64,000 bases of DNA. It comes from Mycoplasma zalophidermidis. Its GTDB lineage: Bacteria; Bacillota_I; Bacilli_A; Mycoplasmatales; Metamycoplasmataceae. A program made the position numbers and the translations under genes. How positions within the stretch are numbered: the stretch's first letter is position 1; each line of letters opens with the position of its first letter. Below the pieces are notes generated by a model that was given only the letters and a program-made list of their open reading frames with translations, was not told the DNA's origin and did no database searches. The DNA is taken from positions 1 to 64,000 of the forward strand of contig NZ_JAHMHK010000004.1 in assembly GCF_018913985.1 (NCBI RefSeq), in the 5' to 3' direction. Shown here one piece after another: positions 46,619-56,441 of the stretch.

Positions 46619-47458
46619 TTATTCTTTTTTGCTCACAACCACTAAAGCATACTTGATAACACGGTCATTCAATAAATATGCTTCGCAGTCGACTCTTTTG
46701 ATTGTATTTGGTTCTACATCCGGATCAATTACAAAATCAATCGGTTTCTGAGTATTCGGATCAAATATATCACCGACTTTTGGTAAAAATGTTTTAAGTC
46801 CGTGAGAGTTGAAAACGGATTCAAGCATTCCAAGAACCATCTTAAACCCAGTAACGTACGTTTTTACACTGTGCTCAGTACTATTTAAACCAGATTCGAC
46901 CGCAAGTTTAAGAGTGGCAAAAGGATTGGTAAAATCTTCGAAGAATTTTTGAAGCGCATATTCTTTGATTCTTTTAATTTCTTCTTCAGGTACTGTAATT
47001 CGTTTGTTTTCGTTAACTTTATTATTTAATTCTCTGATTTTTTCCTTCAATGTATTATTGATTTCTTCTAATGCGAAAAACTTGTCAGCAAGTAGTTTGA
47101 ATTCAAGTTTAGAATCAACCAATTCTTTTTTAAGATTTTCTAGTTCCATTGATTTTTGTTCTTTTTCTTTGTCGTTTTTGAATTTTTTGCTAGATTCAAA
47201 TGATAGGTTTTCTATATCAAAAGTAAGCGTTTTTTTTGCATAATCACTCTTGGCATTTTCATCAAAAGTGACTATTATCTTGTAACGAGGTGCTCATCCC
47301 GTATTCATTATTGATTCATCTATTTGAGAATTTATTGAACTTTCACCTAATTTAATTAAATAATTACGTTTTGATAATTTTTTAATAAATTTCTTCCCTT
47401 CAAATACTTTAACATTAGTTTTTATTATAGTTCCTGTTTTTAAATCTTTGTCTCTCAT
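46619..47458 (-). CDS. grpE: GrpE with N-terminal FKBP/trigger-factor-like domain
   Basis: This 279-residue protein is about 60-90 residues longer than typical GrpE. From about residue 104 it is GrpE: a coiled coil, the KFFEDFTNPFATLKLAVE helix, YVTGFKMVLGMLESVFNSHG, and a beta domain ending VVVSKKE. GrpE is the nucleotide exchange factor of DnaK. Residues about 7-85 (VKVFEGKKFIKKLSK, NYLIKLGESSINSQIDESI, IIVTFDENAKSDYAKKTLTF) follow the strand pattern of the FKBP-like domain of trigger factor. That includes the NY...LG segment, the VTFPE-like motif and the final strand. Start ATG 47456-47458 is preceded by GGAG encoded in the last codons of hrcA. A TGA Trp occurs at GWAPRY. It forms an operon with hrcA. 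The N-terminal call is by-eye homology. Confidence 0.8.
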
Positions 47459-47460
47459 AA

Positions 47461-48468
47461 TTACTCCTTATTTTTATCGCTATCTATAATTAAATCTTCT
47501 AACAGCTTAATAGCAGTTAAACTTCTATGATAGTCCATTCTGTTTGAACCAACCAAACTTATTTCCTTAATTTTTCCATCAGTTTCAAGTTTTTTTGTAA
47601 TTATTGAACAATGGTCATCTCTAACAGCAATTTTTAATTTAGCATCGTCATCAATTTCTCTCTCTAGAGTTTTCCAAATTGACTGATTTTCAATTAAATA
47701 CAGAATTTTAGTTAAATCTTGTCTAGATATTTCATCCGCCAAAATAATTTTATCTTTACCGTAGACAACATTTTTATTTTGCAATTCAAAGTCAAACACA
47801 TTATTAACTAAACTTTCCAATATTGATTCATAGTTTTTAATTTGACCGGCTAGAATTGGAGCTAAACTGTCCGCAGTTTCACGAAGTTTCAAAATTGGGA
47901 CATCTATCAAACGTTCTTTGAAAATTCTAATAGCTATTCTCAAATCATTCATGTCAGTGCTGTTTAAATCAAGAGTAATAGTTCTATGTGTGACTTCACC
48001 AAATGAAGTAACCAAAACTATAGTGGCTTGATTTTCAGTTAGAGGTACCAATTGAATACTTTTTAAAGTAGATGATTCATTAGTTTCACTTGTAACTAAT
48101 GTTATACCAACCGTATCCGAAATAACTTTACATGCTTCTTTAACTGTTTCATCTACACTAGTTCTTCTTTTTGCGAATATATCCTTTATCTTTTCTCTTA
48201 ATGATTTTGAGTCTTGCGTAATTAAATGTTTTGCGTAAAATTTATAACCTTCTATCGAGGGAATACGTCCAGATGAAGTATGAGTCTTTTCGAGATACCC
48301 CATTTTTTCTAAATTGTTCATTAAATATCTAACTTTTGCACTTGAAAATGACAGGTTAAACCGCGTAACTAATGTTGAAGATCCAACTGGTTGACCAGTT
48401 TCAATATATAAATCTACAACACATTTCAAAATCTTTTGTTTATCGTTTGTTAGTTCTAAATTATTCAT
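47461..48468 (-). CDS. hrcA: Heat-inducible transcription repressor HrcA
   Basis: This 335-residue repressor has an N-terminal winged helix (LKCVVDLYIETGQPVGSSTL, KVRYLMNNLEKMGYLEKTHTSSGRIPS). The central and C-terminal dimerisation domain includes RMDYHRSLTAIKLLEDLI. HrcA binds CIRCE and represses chaperone genes until heat inactivates it. Its stop codon is 3 bases before the grpE start, and its last codons supply the grpE ribosome site. A CIRCE-like repeat lies 20 bases upstream, implying autoregulation. Confidence 0.97.
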   Translation of the reverse strand: MNNLELTNDKQKILKCVVDLYIETGQPVGSSTLVTRFNLSFSSAKVRYLMNNLEKMGYLEKTHTSSGRIPSIEGYKFYAKHLITQDSKSLREKIKDIFAKRRTSVDETVKEACKVISDTVGITLVTSETNESSTLKSIQLVPLTENQATIVLVTSFGEVTHRTITLDLNSTDMNDLRIAIRIFKERLIDVPILKLRETADSLAPILAGQIKNYESILESLVNNVFDFELQNKNVVYGKDKIILADEISRQDLTKILYLIENQSIWKTLEREIDDDAKLKIAVRDDHCSIITKKLETDGKIKEISLVGSNRMDYHRSLTAIKLLEDLIIDSDKNKE

Positions 48469-48487
48469 ATGAAAATTATAACATTTT

Positions 48488-48514
48488 TTAGCAAATTTAG
48501 CATTCGACTGCTAA
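48488..48514 (-). promoter_or_regulatory. CIRCE-like operator upstream of hrcA-grpE
   Basis: On the minus strand TTAGCAGTC, nine bases (GAATGCTAA), then ATTTGCTAA. The outer arms match the TTAGCACTC/GAGTGCTAA consensus well in their first and last five bases but less in the middle (14 of 18 positions overall). Its position 20-45 bases before hrcA and the overlapping TTAGCA/TGCTAA repeats support an HrcA site, weaker than the one at dnaK. Confidence 0.6.
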
Positions 48515-48648
48515 ATTATTTATCGTTACTTGTTCTTGTTTTTGAGTCTTAGTAAAAAAACATAAAATAAAGCAGTCATCTAACTAAATTTCTTTTTAAC
48601 AAAATTGAAAATTTTTTAAAAAAATTCCCAGTGCCTATCTAATTAAAA

Positions 48649-48676
48649 TAAAAAAACATCGATTACTCGATGTTAT
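48649..48676 (-). terminator. Terminator after rpmE
   Basis: On the minus strand AACATCGA-GTAA-TCGATGTT (48655-48674) is followed by a T-tract. Confidence 0.8.
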
Positions 48677-48686
48677 TAATGAGTGA

Positions 48687-48899
48687 TTATTTTTTAACTG
48701 ATTTTGCAAGACGTTGATTAAATTTGTCAATCATACCGGTTGCTTTTGTTTTTGCTCTGTCACCTGTGTAAACTACGTGGCATCCTGAACAAACGTCTAC
48801 TGAAATTGAAGTTTTTGTTGTACCGAATTCGAATTCTGTATTACATGTTGAACATGTTGTTTTAACAACATTGTATTGTGGGTGAATATCTTTTTTCAT
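48687..48899 (-). CDS. rpmE: Ribosomal protein L31 (zinc-type)
   Basis: This 70-residue protein has the family start MKKDIHPQYNVVKTTCSTC, two Cys pairs (CSTC and CSGC) that can bind zinc, and HVVYTGDRAK. It is a 50S component and a cellular zinc store. It starts 24 bases downstream of the end of rpsD on the same strand and is probably co-transcribed with it. Confidence 0.97.
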   Translation of the reverse strand: MKKDIHPQYNVVKTTCSTCNTEFEFGTTKTSISVDVCSGCHVVYTGDRAKTKATGMIDKFNQRLAKSVKK

Positions 48900-48923
48900 A
48901 ATACTTCCTTATACCTTAGTTAA

Positions 48924-49520
48924 TTATTTTGAGTAGAACTCAACAACTAGGTTTTCTTTAATTTCAGGTAATACTTCTGTTCTTTCAGGTAAACGATCTA
49001 AAGTAGCTTCAAAACCTTTTAGGGTAATTCAAGCAGCCGTTGTTTTTTCAGCTAAGTTTGCAATAATTTGTGAATTCTTTTGTGATTTTTCTTTTAAAGC
49101 AATAACTTGTCCTACTTTAATAGTCATTGATGGAATGTTTGCTTTTTTACCATCAACTGTAAAGTGGTTATGCGCAACTAATTGTCTTGCTTGTCTTCTT
49201 GTATTTGCAAAACCTGCACGGTAAACTAGGTTATCTAAACGAACTTCTAAAAGTTGGATTAGGTTTGTACCTAAAACACCTTTAATCTTTGCAGCTCTCT
49301 CAAAGAATTTTCTTAATTGTTTTTCACTCATGCCATATACGAATTTAACTTTTTGTTTTTCGTATAAGTGTAGACCATAGTCTGATAATTTTACACGTTT
49401 GTTGCCGTGTTGACCTGGTGCGTAAGTTCTCTTTTTACCTTTTGAGAACTCTTTTCCTGTTTCAAGAATTGAAAAGCCGTAACGACGAGCCTTTTTGAAA
49501 ACTGGACCTGTATATCTCAT
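48924..49520 (-). CDS. rpsD: Ribosomal protein S4
   Basis: This 198-residue protein has [40 protein letters not shown], and the S4 RNA-binding domain with [25 protein letters not shown] Trp encoded by TGA lies in AAWITLKG. It is a primary 16S rRNA-binding protein and in some bacteria also represses its own mRNA. Start ATG 49518-49520; an in-frame upstream ATG is rejected because AAGAGGAAA precedes this one. Confidence 0.97.
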
Positions 49521-49672
49521 GTTTTTTCCTCTTTCTGCATAAAACATCAAAAGGGGTAATCTCTAACTAATTAATAAAACTTTAATGATTTCGGTTTTCA
49601 GCATCCCTACTTTCAACTCCACTGAAGTGTTATAACATTTAGTTATGATTGCCGGCTGTAATATGCTTTTTT
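49521..49672 (-). promoter_or_regulatory. rpsD 5' leader with possible structured element
   Basis: The 150 bases upstream of rpsD are less AT-rich than the other spacers and contain short hairpins, such as CACTTCAGTG with ACTCC near 49620. Conserved-looking strings are GGATGCTGAAAACCGAAATC. Self-regulating S4 leaders are known in low-GC Gram-positives. I could not match it to a specific class. Confidence 0.3.
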
Positions 49673-49704
49673 ATTATATATAAAAGATTAAATAATCAAA
49701 ATTA

Positions 49705-51258
49705 TTACTCATCATTTTCAGTATTATTTTTTGTAGTTTTCCGTAATTTTCTAAGTAATTTTTTAAACTTATGCAATATTCAATTAATTTTTATCGCGAT
49801 TGAACATTGTTCTAAGAAAGAATAATTGTCTTTATATCTGTAAACCATGCACATAATAATATCAACACACAATTTTTTCGAATCAAAATCATAATAAAAA
49901 ATTACTTCGTGTTTTTTTGATGTTGTTAATTTTATAAAAAAATATTTATTATGGTCTCATTTGTCTATGGCCTCAAAATTGAATCATAGATTTGATTTAT
50001 TTTTTTTGTCCTTCATTATTGCAGTTGAAATGAAATTAGTTATCTTTTTTGTTTCTTCGAAATCTAATTTATAACGTTTTTTAATAGTCTTAATACTACC
50101 GAAACTCTCTACTAATTTATTATATTTAAAGCTTAAAAGATTGTTTCGGTTTGCATAGGAATTAAGCATTCAAATTAAACAAATAAAGAAATAATAATTA
50201 TTAAATTCAGGAGAATATTTTGGGTTCGCAATAAAGTTATTTTCAGTGTACGCAAATACATAATTTTTGTCATTAAGTACAGATTTATAATTGGAATGGT
50301 CAAAATAAGTCCAACCTACTCCATATTGTTTTAATAGATCTTTTACCGCATAGGTCGAACTATGTGGAATCATAACTTTGAAGTCTGAAATATCTTTTTT
50401 TACTCGTTTATATTCCTCTAAATAAAAGTCTAAATAGATTAATGCAAGTGTATTAGAGTCAGCAAAATTGAATCTATTATTCAATAACAATCCAACATTG
50501 ATTTTGGAAGAATCGCCGAAATGAAAAATATTAGAAATCTTTCTTTTTATCATTGATTTTCTAAATAGTTTAGAAACGACTTTAACCCATTTTAGACCAT
50601 GACTTCTTTTTCTTGTTTTAAAATTGTTAGCATAATTTTGCAATAAATTTCTCATTAAAACCAATGAAGTTAAATTTTTATGCGTCAATAAACTTAGCGA
50701 TTTATATCGCTGCTTGACGTTAGCAAAAGGTTTTAAAATTTCATTCTTTGAACATAATTCGCTTACGTATTTGTCAAAATTTAATTTTATAAATGGTTTA
50801 ACATCCCAGTCAAAATTAAACTCGTGATTGTTAACATACATTTCATAAATTTCCGATTGTTTTTCAGGAGTTAAATCGTCAAATTTTGAATCTTTAATAT
50901 TTACCTGTAAGTACTTAAATTCTGTATTAATTGTCAATTTTAGTAAATAATCAAGCGGATTGACCTTCATTGCATATTCATCAAGTATCATGGGGGCGGA
51001 ACTATGCTTATCGTATTCATAAATAATGTGTCCGTGACTTTGCAAAAATTTTGCTACCTTGGTAAGATATTTATTTCTGGTTTCACCTTCCAAAGATATT
51101 AAAATCTTAGATTTAGGTTTGATATTTTCATGAATAGCTTGAGCAAGTAGCAAAAAAGAACAAAGACGTACTGGATCTTTTTCTGTTTTATTTAAAAAAA
51201 CATAATTGTTATTAATATGTAATAATTTGTCTTTCTTTAAAACATTTTTGTCAGTCAT
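49705..51258 (-). CDS. Degenerate phosphohexomutase-like protein
   Basis: This 517-residue protein is one frame with TGA as Trp. Segments follow the alpha-D-phosphohexomutase order. KILISLEGETRNKYLTKVAKFLQSHGHIIYEYDK resembles the N-terminal nucleotide strand-helix-strand. SSAPMILDEYAMK and INTEFKYLQVNIKDSKFDDLTPEKQ resemble the STP and SHNP region. FNFADSNTLALIYLDFYLEEYK resembles the metal-loop/helix region, and FAYTENNFIANPK the EESYG region. KLTTSKKHEVIFYYD is in the place of the RPSGTEPK loop. The active-site Ser, the DGDADR metal loop and the RPSGTEP phosphate loop are not conserved, so catalysis is unlikely. It begins 18 bases after gyrA and is transcribed with it. A GATT/ACC-like pseudoenzyme role is open. 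Confidence 0.5.
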
Positions 51259-51276
51259 CTTTGTCCTTCTTTAAAA

Positions 51277-54054
51277 TTATTCGATTTCTTCAGCGGTGAC
51301 TCTTTCTTCATCAATTTCAGAATCATCAGTATCATCTATTCCATCTTCCGGTGTTTGTTCAAGAACTTTTTTAATGAATTCAGCTTTTTTAAGAGATACT
51401 TGCTCGTCAATTTTATCGTCAACCTTAATCACTTCTACTGCTTGTATATTTTCTTTATTTTTAAGATTAATAAGTTTGACACCTTTGCTTGCACGACCGC
51501 TAATGTTTATTTGTTCAATAGGCACCCTAATTGTTAAGCCACTTGTCGTAATAATTAGTAACTCATCCTGAGGGTTAACAAAACGTGAAAAGACAATATT
51601 ACCGGCTAATTTAGAATTAATACCTTTAACACCTTTTCCGCCACGTTTCACAAGTCTAAATTGATCATGATGAGTTAATTTACCAAACCCTTCAGCCCCA
51701 ATAGTTAATACTAATTCGCCTTCTAAATCACTCGAAGCAGAAACAACTTCTTGATTTTCTTCTAAATTAATACCTTTAACGCCATATGCTGTTCTAGACA
51801 ATGGTCTAAAATCTTTGGATTGGAATTTAACTATTCTATCGTCATTATTAGCCAACATAATTAACGAATCCTCTTTAACTATCATTGCTCTTACTAATTC
51901 ATCACCCTCGCGCAAACTAAATGCGTATTTACCACTAGCATAAATAGTTTGATATTGTGTTAAAGGTGTTTTTTTAATAATTCCATATTTTGTTGCTGTG
52001 AATAAAAATTCGTTTTCGTTATAGTCATTTATAGGTAACATTGAAACTATTTTTTCATTGTCTTTAACATTTAAAGTTGGAACTAAATTCACAAAAGGAG
52101 TTCCTTTAGATTGTCTTGATAATTCAGGTATTTCATGAGCTCTTATTCTATATACCCTCGCATGGTTTGAAAATAACAATAAATCAGTGTGAGTTGAACA
52201 AGTTATTAATGAAGCTACATCATCGTCGTCATAGGTTTTCATTGTTGTTATACCAACTCCACCTCTTCTTTGAGTTTTGTATTCTTCAAGATCGATTCTT
52301 TTTACATATCCTTTAGCAGATGTTGTAATAACAATATCTCTTTCGGGAATTAAGTCTTCATCTGTTATTCTTCCACCGGCTTCTAGGTTGATTGTCGATC
52401 TACGTTCGTCAGCATATTTCATTTTAACTTCAGTTAATTCATCAATAATTAATTGAACCAATTTTTCATGTGAAGCCAAAATTTCTTCAATACGTGTAAT
52501 TTCGGCAATTAATTGATTCATTTCTTCAATCATATTTTCAATAGCCAAACCAGTCAAACGGCCTAAACGCATATCTACAATAGCTTTTGTTTGTCTTTCG
52601 CTTAAATTAAATCTTTCGCCTAATCTTTGTTGGGCTTCAGCGTCATTCTTAGATTTTTTAATGATTGCAATTACTTCATCGATATTTTCAACAGCGATTT
52701 TTAAACCTTCTAAAACATGAAGTCTGTCTTTAGCTTTTTCAAGATCAAATTTTAATCTACGTGTAACGACATCTTCTTGATGCTTTAAATAAACTTCAAT
52801 AGCTTGCTTAATATTCAATAGTTTTGGTTCACCGCTCACTAAAGCAACAAAGTTAACATTGTAATTAACTTGTAGATTTGTTTGGCGATAAAGTTTATTT
52901 AACAAAATGTGTGGATTTATATTACGCTTCAAGTCTATAACAATTCTAATACCTTCACGGTTAGATTCGTCTCTTAAATCTGCAATGCCTTCAATTGATT
53001 TATCTTTAACTAAATCCGCGATTTTTTCAATGATTGCTGTTTTTTTGATCTCATAAGGGATTTCAGTAACAATAATTCTGCTTTTTCCGTTTTTAAACTC
53101 TTCAATTTTAGCAATTGAACGAATAGGTATTGAACCTTTACCAGTAGTATATGCTTCCTTGATTCCTTCGTTGCCTAAGATCATAGCACCCGTTGGAAAA
53201 TCAGGTCCAGGTAAAAATTCCATCATCTCTTCTATTGATAAATCCGGATTCTTAGCTAGCGCTATAGTTGCATCAATTGCTTCTCCTAAGTTATGAGGTG
53301 GGATGTTAGTTGCCATACCGACAGCAATACCCGATCCACCAGTAACTAACAAGTTTGGAAAGCGAGCTGGTAACACAACTGGTTCTTTTTCGCTTGCATC
53401 ATAGTTGTCCACAAAATCAACTGTGTCTTTTTTAATTCCATCCAACATTTCAGAAGCAACTTTACTCATTCTTGCTTCAGTATAACGCATCGCAGCCGCA
53501 CCATCACCGTCAATTGAACCAAAGTTTCCATGTCCATCAACCAATGGATATCTCATAGAAAACTCTTGCGCCATACGAACCATAGCATCATAAACTGATG
53601 AATCACCGTGTGGGTGATATTTACCAAGAACGTCACCAACAATACGTGCGCTTTTTCTATGTTGTGAAGCGTGAGTAATGCCCAACTCACTCATATCATA
53701 TAAAATACGACGGTGAACAGGTTTTAAACCATCTCTAGCATCAGGCAAAGCACGCGAAACAATAACACTCATTGCATACTCAAGGAATGAATTTTTCATT
53801 TCTTTGTCAATATCAATTGGATGAAGACCATCTAGTGGTTTTTCAATAATCTGGCTCTGAACAACATAATCTTCTTTATTTTGCGGTATTTGTTCTTCCT
53901 CTTCATCCTCAATTTCTGTATTTTCTTCTTGTTTGAAGGCAACAAATAATTCTTCATCGGGAATATAATTTTCATCAAATTCTTCAATAATTGGTTTGTT
54001 TAATTCTTCTTTTTCGTCTAATACTTTTTCTTTATCTTTTTCGTTAAATGACAT
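51277..54054 (-). CDS. gyrA: DNA gyrase subunit A
   Basis: This 925-residue protein carries an acidic N-terminal extension (about 1-75, rich in Glu) before the conserved [27 protein letters not shown]. The active tyrosine is in [11 protein letters not shown] at residue 191. The quinolone-binding region [20 protein letters not shown] retains Ser at the position equivalent to Ser83. The C-terminal pinwheel contains the GyrA box QRRGGVG and related repeats. GyrA, not ParC, is indicated by the GyrA box and the absence of a tandem parE. No Trp is encoded. Downstream it leads into the phosphohexomutase-like gene. Confidence 0.95.
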   Translation of the reverse strand: MSFNEKDKEKVLDEKEELNKPIIEEFDENYIPDEELFVAFKQEENTEIEDEEEEQIPQNKEDYVVQSQIIEKPLDGLHPIDIDKEMKNSFLEYAMSVIVSRALPDARDGLKPVHRRILYDMSELGITHASQHRKSARIVGDVLGKYHPHGDSSVYDAMVRMAQEFSMRYPLVDGHGNFGSIDGDGAAAMRYTEARMSKVASEMLDGIKKDTVDFVDNYDASEKEPVVLPARFPNLLVTGGSGIAVGMATNIPPHNLGEAIDATIALAKNPDLSIEEMMEFLPGPDFPTGAMILGNEGIKEAYTTGKGSIPIRSIAKIEEFKNGKSRIIVTEIPYEIKKTAIIEKIADLVKDKSIEGIADLRDESNREGIRIVIDLKRNINPHILLNKLYRQTNLQVNYNVNFVALVSGEPKLLNIKQAIEVYLKHQEDVVTRRLKFDLEKAKDRLHVLEGLKIAVENIDEVIAIIKKSKNDAEAQQRLGERFNLSERQTKAIVDMRLGRLTGLAIENMIEEMNQLIAEITRIEEILASHEKLVQLIIDELTEVKMKYADERRSTINLEAGGRITDEDLIPERDIVITTSAKGYVKRIDLEEYKTQRRGGVGITTMKTYDDDDVASLITCSTHTDLLLFSNHARVYRIRAHEIPELSRQSKGTPFVNLVPTLNVKDNEKIVSMLPINDYNENEFLFTATKYGIIKKTPLTQYQTIYASGKYAFSLREGDELVRAMIVKEDSLIMLANNDDRIVKFQSKDFRPLSRTAYGVKGINLEENQEVVSASSDLEGELVLTIGAEGFGKLTHHDQFRLVKRGGKGVKGINSKLAGNIVFSRFVNPQDELLIITTSGLTIRVPIEQINISGRASKGVKLINLKNKENIQAVEVIKVDDKIDEQVSLKKAEFIKKVLEQTPEDGIDDTDDSEIDEERVTAEEIE

Positions 54055-54244
54055 TCTTGCTCCTATAAATATATATTTTAATATTAATATTATATCAACT
54101 TTGATTTTTTTATGTAGATAATACTTATTAATTTAACATCATAGATGTTCATATCATTTGTAATAAAATCACACGTTTTTCACTAATTTACATTTTACGT
54201 TAACACCCGTGTGTAAATATTTCTTTATTTGTACTATACTGGTT

Positions 54245-54250
54245 TATAAT
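54245..54250 (+). promoter_or_regulatory. Probable -10 box of the thiamine transporter operon
   Basis: A TATAAT hexamer lies 7 bases before the TPP riboswitch, with only weak -35-like sequence (TTCTTT) about 17 bases upstream, as is usual in mycoplasmas. Confidence 0.5.
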
Positions 54251-54256
54251 TAAATT

Positions 54257-54351
54257 GACAAGGGTGCTACGAAAGTGGCTGAGAACATACCTATTAGCAG
54301 ATCATGGTAATTCATGCGTGGCTAAGTTCTTATTTAATTTGATTCCTTGTC
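54257..54351 (+). promoter_or_regulatory. TPP (thiamine pyrophosphate) riboswitch
   Basis: The aptamer core is visible in order. GGGTGC begins P2, with CTAC-GAAA-GTGG as P3, then GGCTGAGA and ATACC. TTAGC...GGCTAA forms P4, with GATCATGGTAATTCATGCG, close to the family GATCTGG-TAAT-CCA-GCG segment. Flanking arms GACAAGG (54257-54263) and CCTTGTC (54345-54351) can close the structure next to the AAAGGAG ribosome site. An alternative pairing AATTAAAT (54249-54256) with ATTTAATT (54333-54340) is possible, suggesting a switch. It precedes p37, the thiamine-binding lipoprotein, which fits. Confidence 0.82.
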
Positions 54352-54366
54352 AAAGGAGTATTTTTT

Positions 54367-55692
54367 ATGAAATTTATTAAAAAAATAATGAGTGCGTCGG
54401 CACCACTTACTTTGACAACAGCGACATTGTTGTCTGCTAGTTGCAATAACAAAACGACCGAAAAAACAAAAGAAAACTTAGATTTATTGTGAGATACAGA
54501 GATTACTATAACTAATTCATGAATAAATCCAGGTTTTCAAAAAACTAAGAAAGAAACCGATTTCTTGAATTTATTAAGTAAAAGATTCAATGAATTAAAG
54601 AATAAAGATAAAAGCACAAAACATCTGCCAGATGTTAAATTTAACATTGAAACCAAAGATAAAAGCACATACATTCAAGACATTGAAAACGATAATAAAA
54701 AAAATGATTTATTAATTGCAAATTACACAGTTTTTTCAGAAAACTTTTGACAAGACGGAAAATTTGTGAATGATAATAATCCAAAATTGGTAGCTCAAAC
54801 CAGTACATTAAAATTTAATTGACAATCTTCAGACAACGATTTATATAAAGACGGAACTTCAACAGATCCGCTAAGAATTGCGGCAATAAAAAATAATGAA
54901 GTTTGAGTAAAAAACACTGGTTTTGAATATCCGGACTGACCAGAAGCAATTAAACAAAACAAAATCAATTTTGATGGTTCGAAATACGATACATTCTATT
55001 CAAAAGATAAATTAACATATGTTTATCACGGTGCAATATTAATATCAGGAAATTTTGCTAAACGAACCGAAATTACTAAAGATTGAGAAGATAGAAATTG
55101 AGAAAAATTTGTTTCTCACGGTATTGTTTACAGCAAAAACACTAGCGCAGGCGGTTTTAAATATCAAGCGGCACTATTAGCTCGTCATTTCAATAAACCT
55201 CTTACTGAAATACTGGAATATTTAAACTCAAACTCTGAATATGTTTTTAAAGGGTCTAAGCCTAAATCACAATTGGGTAAAGAATCACAAAATTCAAAAG
55301 GAGAAAAAATTGTTCCTCATATTGCCTTCGATGATGAAGGTTCGTATAACTGAACTGAAAATAATGGTAAAAACAATTATTACAAACCTCAAGGCTTTAA
55401 ATCAAATAAAAGCTATGAAGATCAGGAAAATGATGTTATCAGAACATTAACCTTAACCAATCCAGCTGCATATGATGTAGTTCTTGGAAGAAAAGGCCTA
55501 CACGATAAACAAGTTGAATTAATTGCGAAGGCACTTACATCTCTTACCGTACAAGAAAATACATACGGAATCTATACTGGATACAATAAATTCCAACTGC
55601 TATCTAACGAATTATTTCAAAAATTTGTCAAATTGCAGGTTCAAGCTGAGAGTGTTCAAGATTTAGTTAATGATATACCGGAAATTAACTAA
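54367..55692 (+). CDS. cypl: Thiamine/TPP-binding lipoprotein Cypl (p37 type)
   Basis: This 441-residue protein has a lipoprotein signal ending in SASC (Cys26). Its sequence pattern matches the p37/Cypl family. Motifs include ITITNSWINPGF, DLLIANYTVFSENFWQD, and FVSHGIVYSKNTSAGGFKYQAALLARHFNKPL. It should bind thiamine or its pyrophosphate outside the membrane and deliver it to the p29-p69 transporter. Many Trp are TGA. The TPP riboswitch is immediately upstream. Its stop codon TAA and the next ATG (TAATG) overlap. Confidence 0.88.
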
Positions 55693-56441
55693 TGAACAAA
55701 ATTATTGAATGTAAAGATATCAATCTTACTTATAAAAAAAATTCCGAAGATGTTCTGCAAAACATAAATTTAAATGTTTATGAGGGAGAAATGATTGCTG
55801 TTATTGGTCCAAGTGGAGCAGGTAAATCAACTCTATTTAAAATGTTTGTCAAAGCAATTAAACCCCGGAGTGGTGAAATCAAACTATTTGGAAAAGAGAT
55901 TTCAAAAATACCAATTAAACATTGAAAAAAAATAATTGATAGAATTGGTTTTTTAACCCAAAAACCAAACCTTATAAATACTGATAATGTTTATGAGAAT
56001 ATAAGACGTTCTCACACTAAATATTCAAATTTCTTTTATCAAATCTTCGGTATTCTAAACAAAAAACAAAAAACTAAAATATTTCAAACACTAGATGAAT
56101 TAAATATTCTTGATAAATCTTTTTCTCGTGTATCAGATTTGAGTGGCGGTCAACAACAAAGAGTTGAAATTGCCAAATTATTGATTAGAGATGTTGATTT
56201 AATTCTTGCTGACGAGCCTACAGCAAACCTTGATAACCACACAAGCAAAGAAGTGTTAGATTTACTGTTGAATCTAAAACACAAAAATAAAACTTTGATT
56301 GTCAATATACACGATTTAAGTCTTATTAAACAATATTTCGATCGAGTAATAGCAATTAATAATAAACATATTATTTTAAACAAAAAAGTTGATGATGTTG
56401 AACTATGAGAACTAATAGAATCGGTACAAAAAACTCAGTAG
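55692..56441 (+). CDS. ABC transporter ATP-binding protein (p29 type)
   Basis: This 249-residue ATPase of the p37-p29-p69 system has Walker A GPSGAGKST, a Q-loop in LTQKPNLINTD, the signature LSGGQQQRVEIAKLL, Walker B LILADEPTANLD and the His-loop NIHDLSL. TGA codons encode Trp (IKHWKKI, VELWEL). It overlaps p37 by one base and the p69 gene by 37 bases. Confidence 0.92.
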
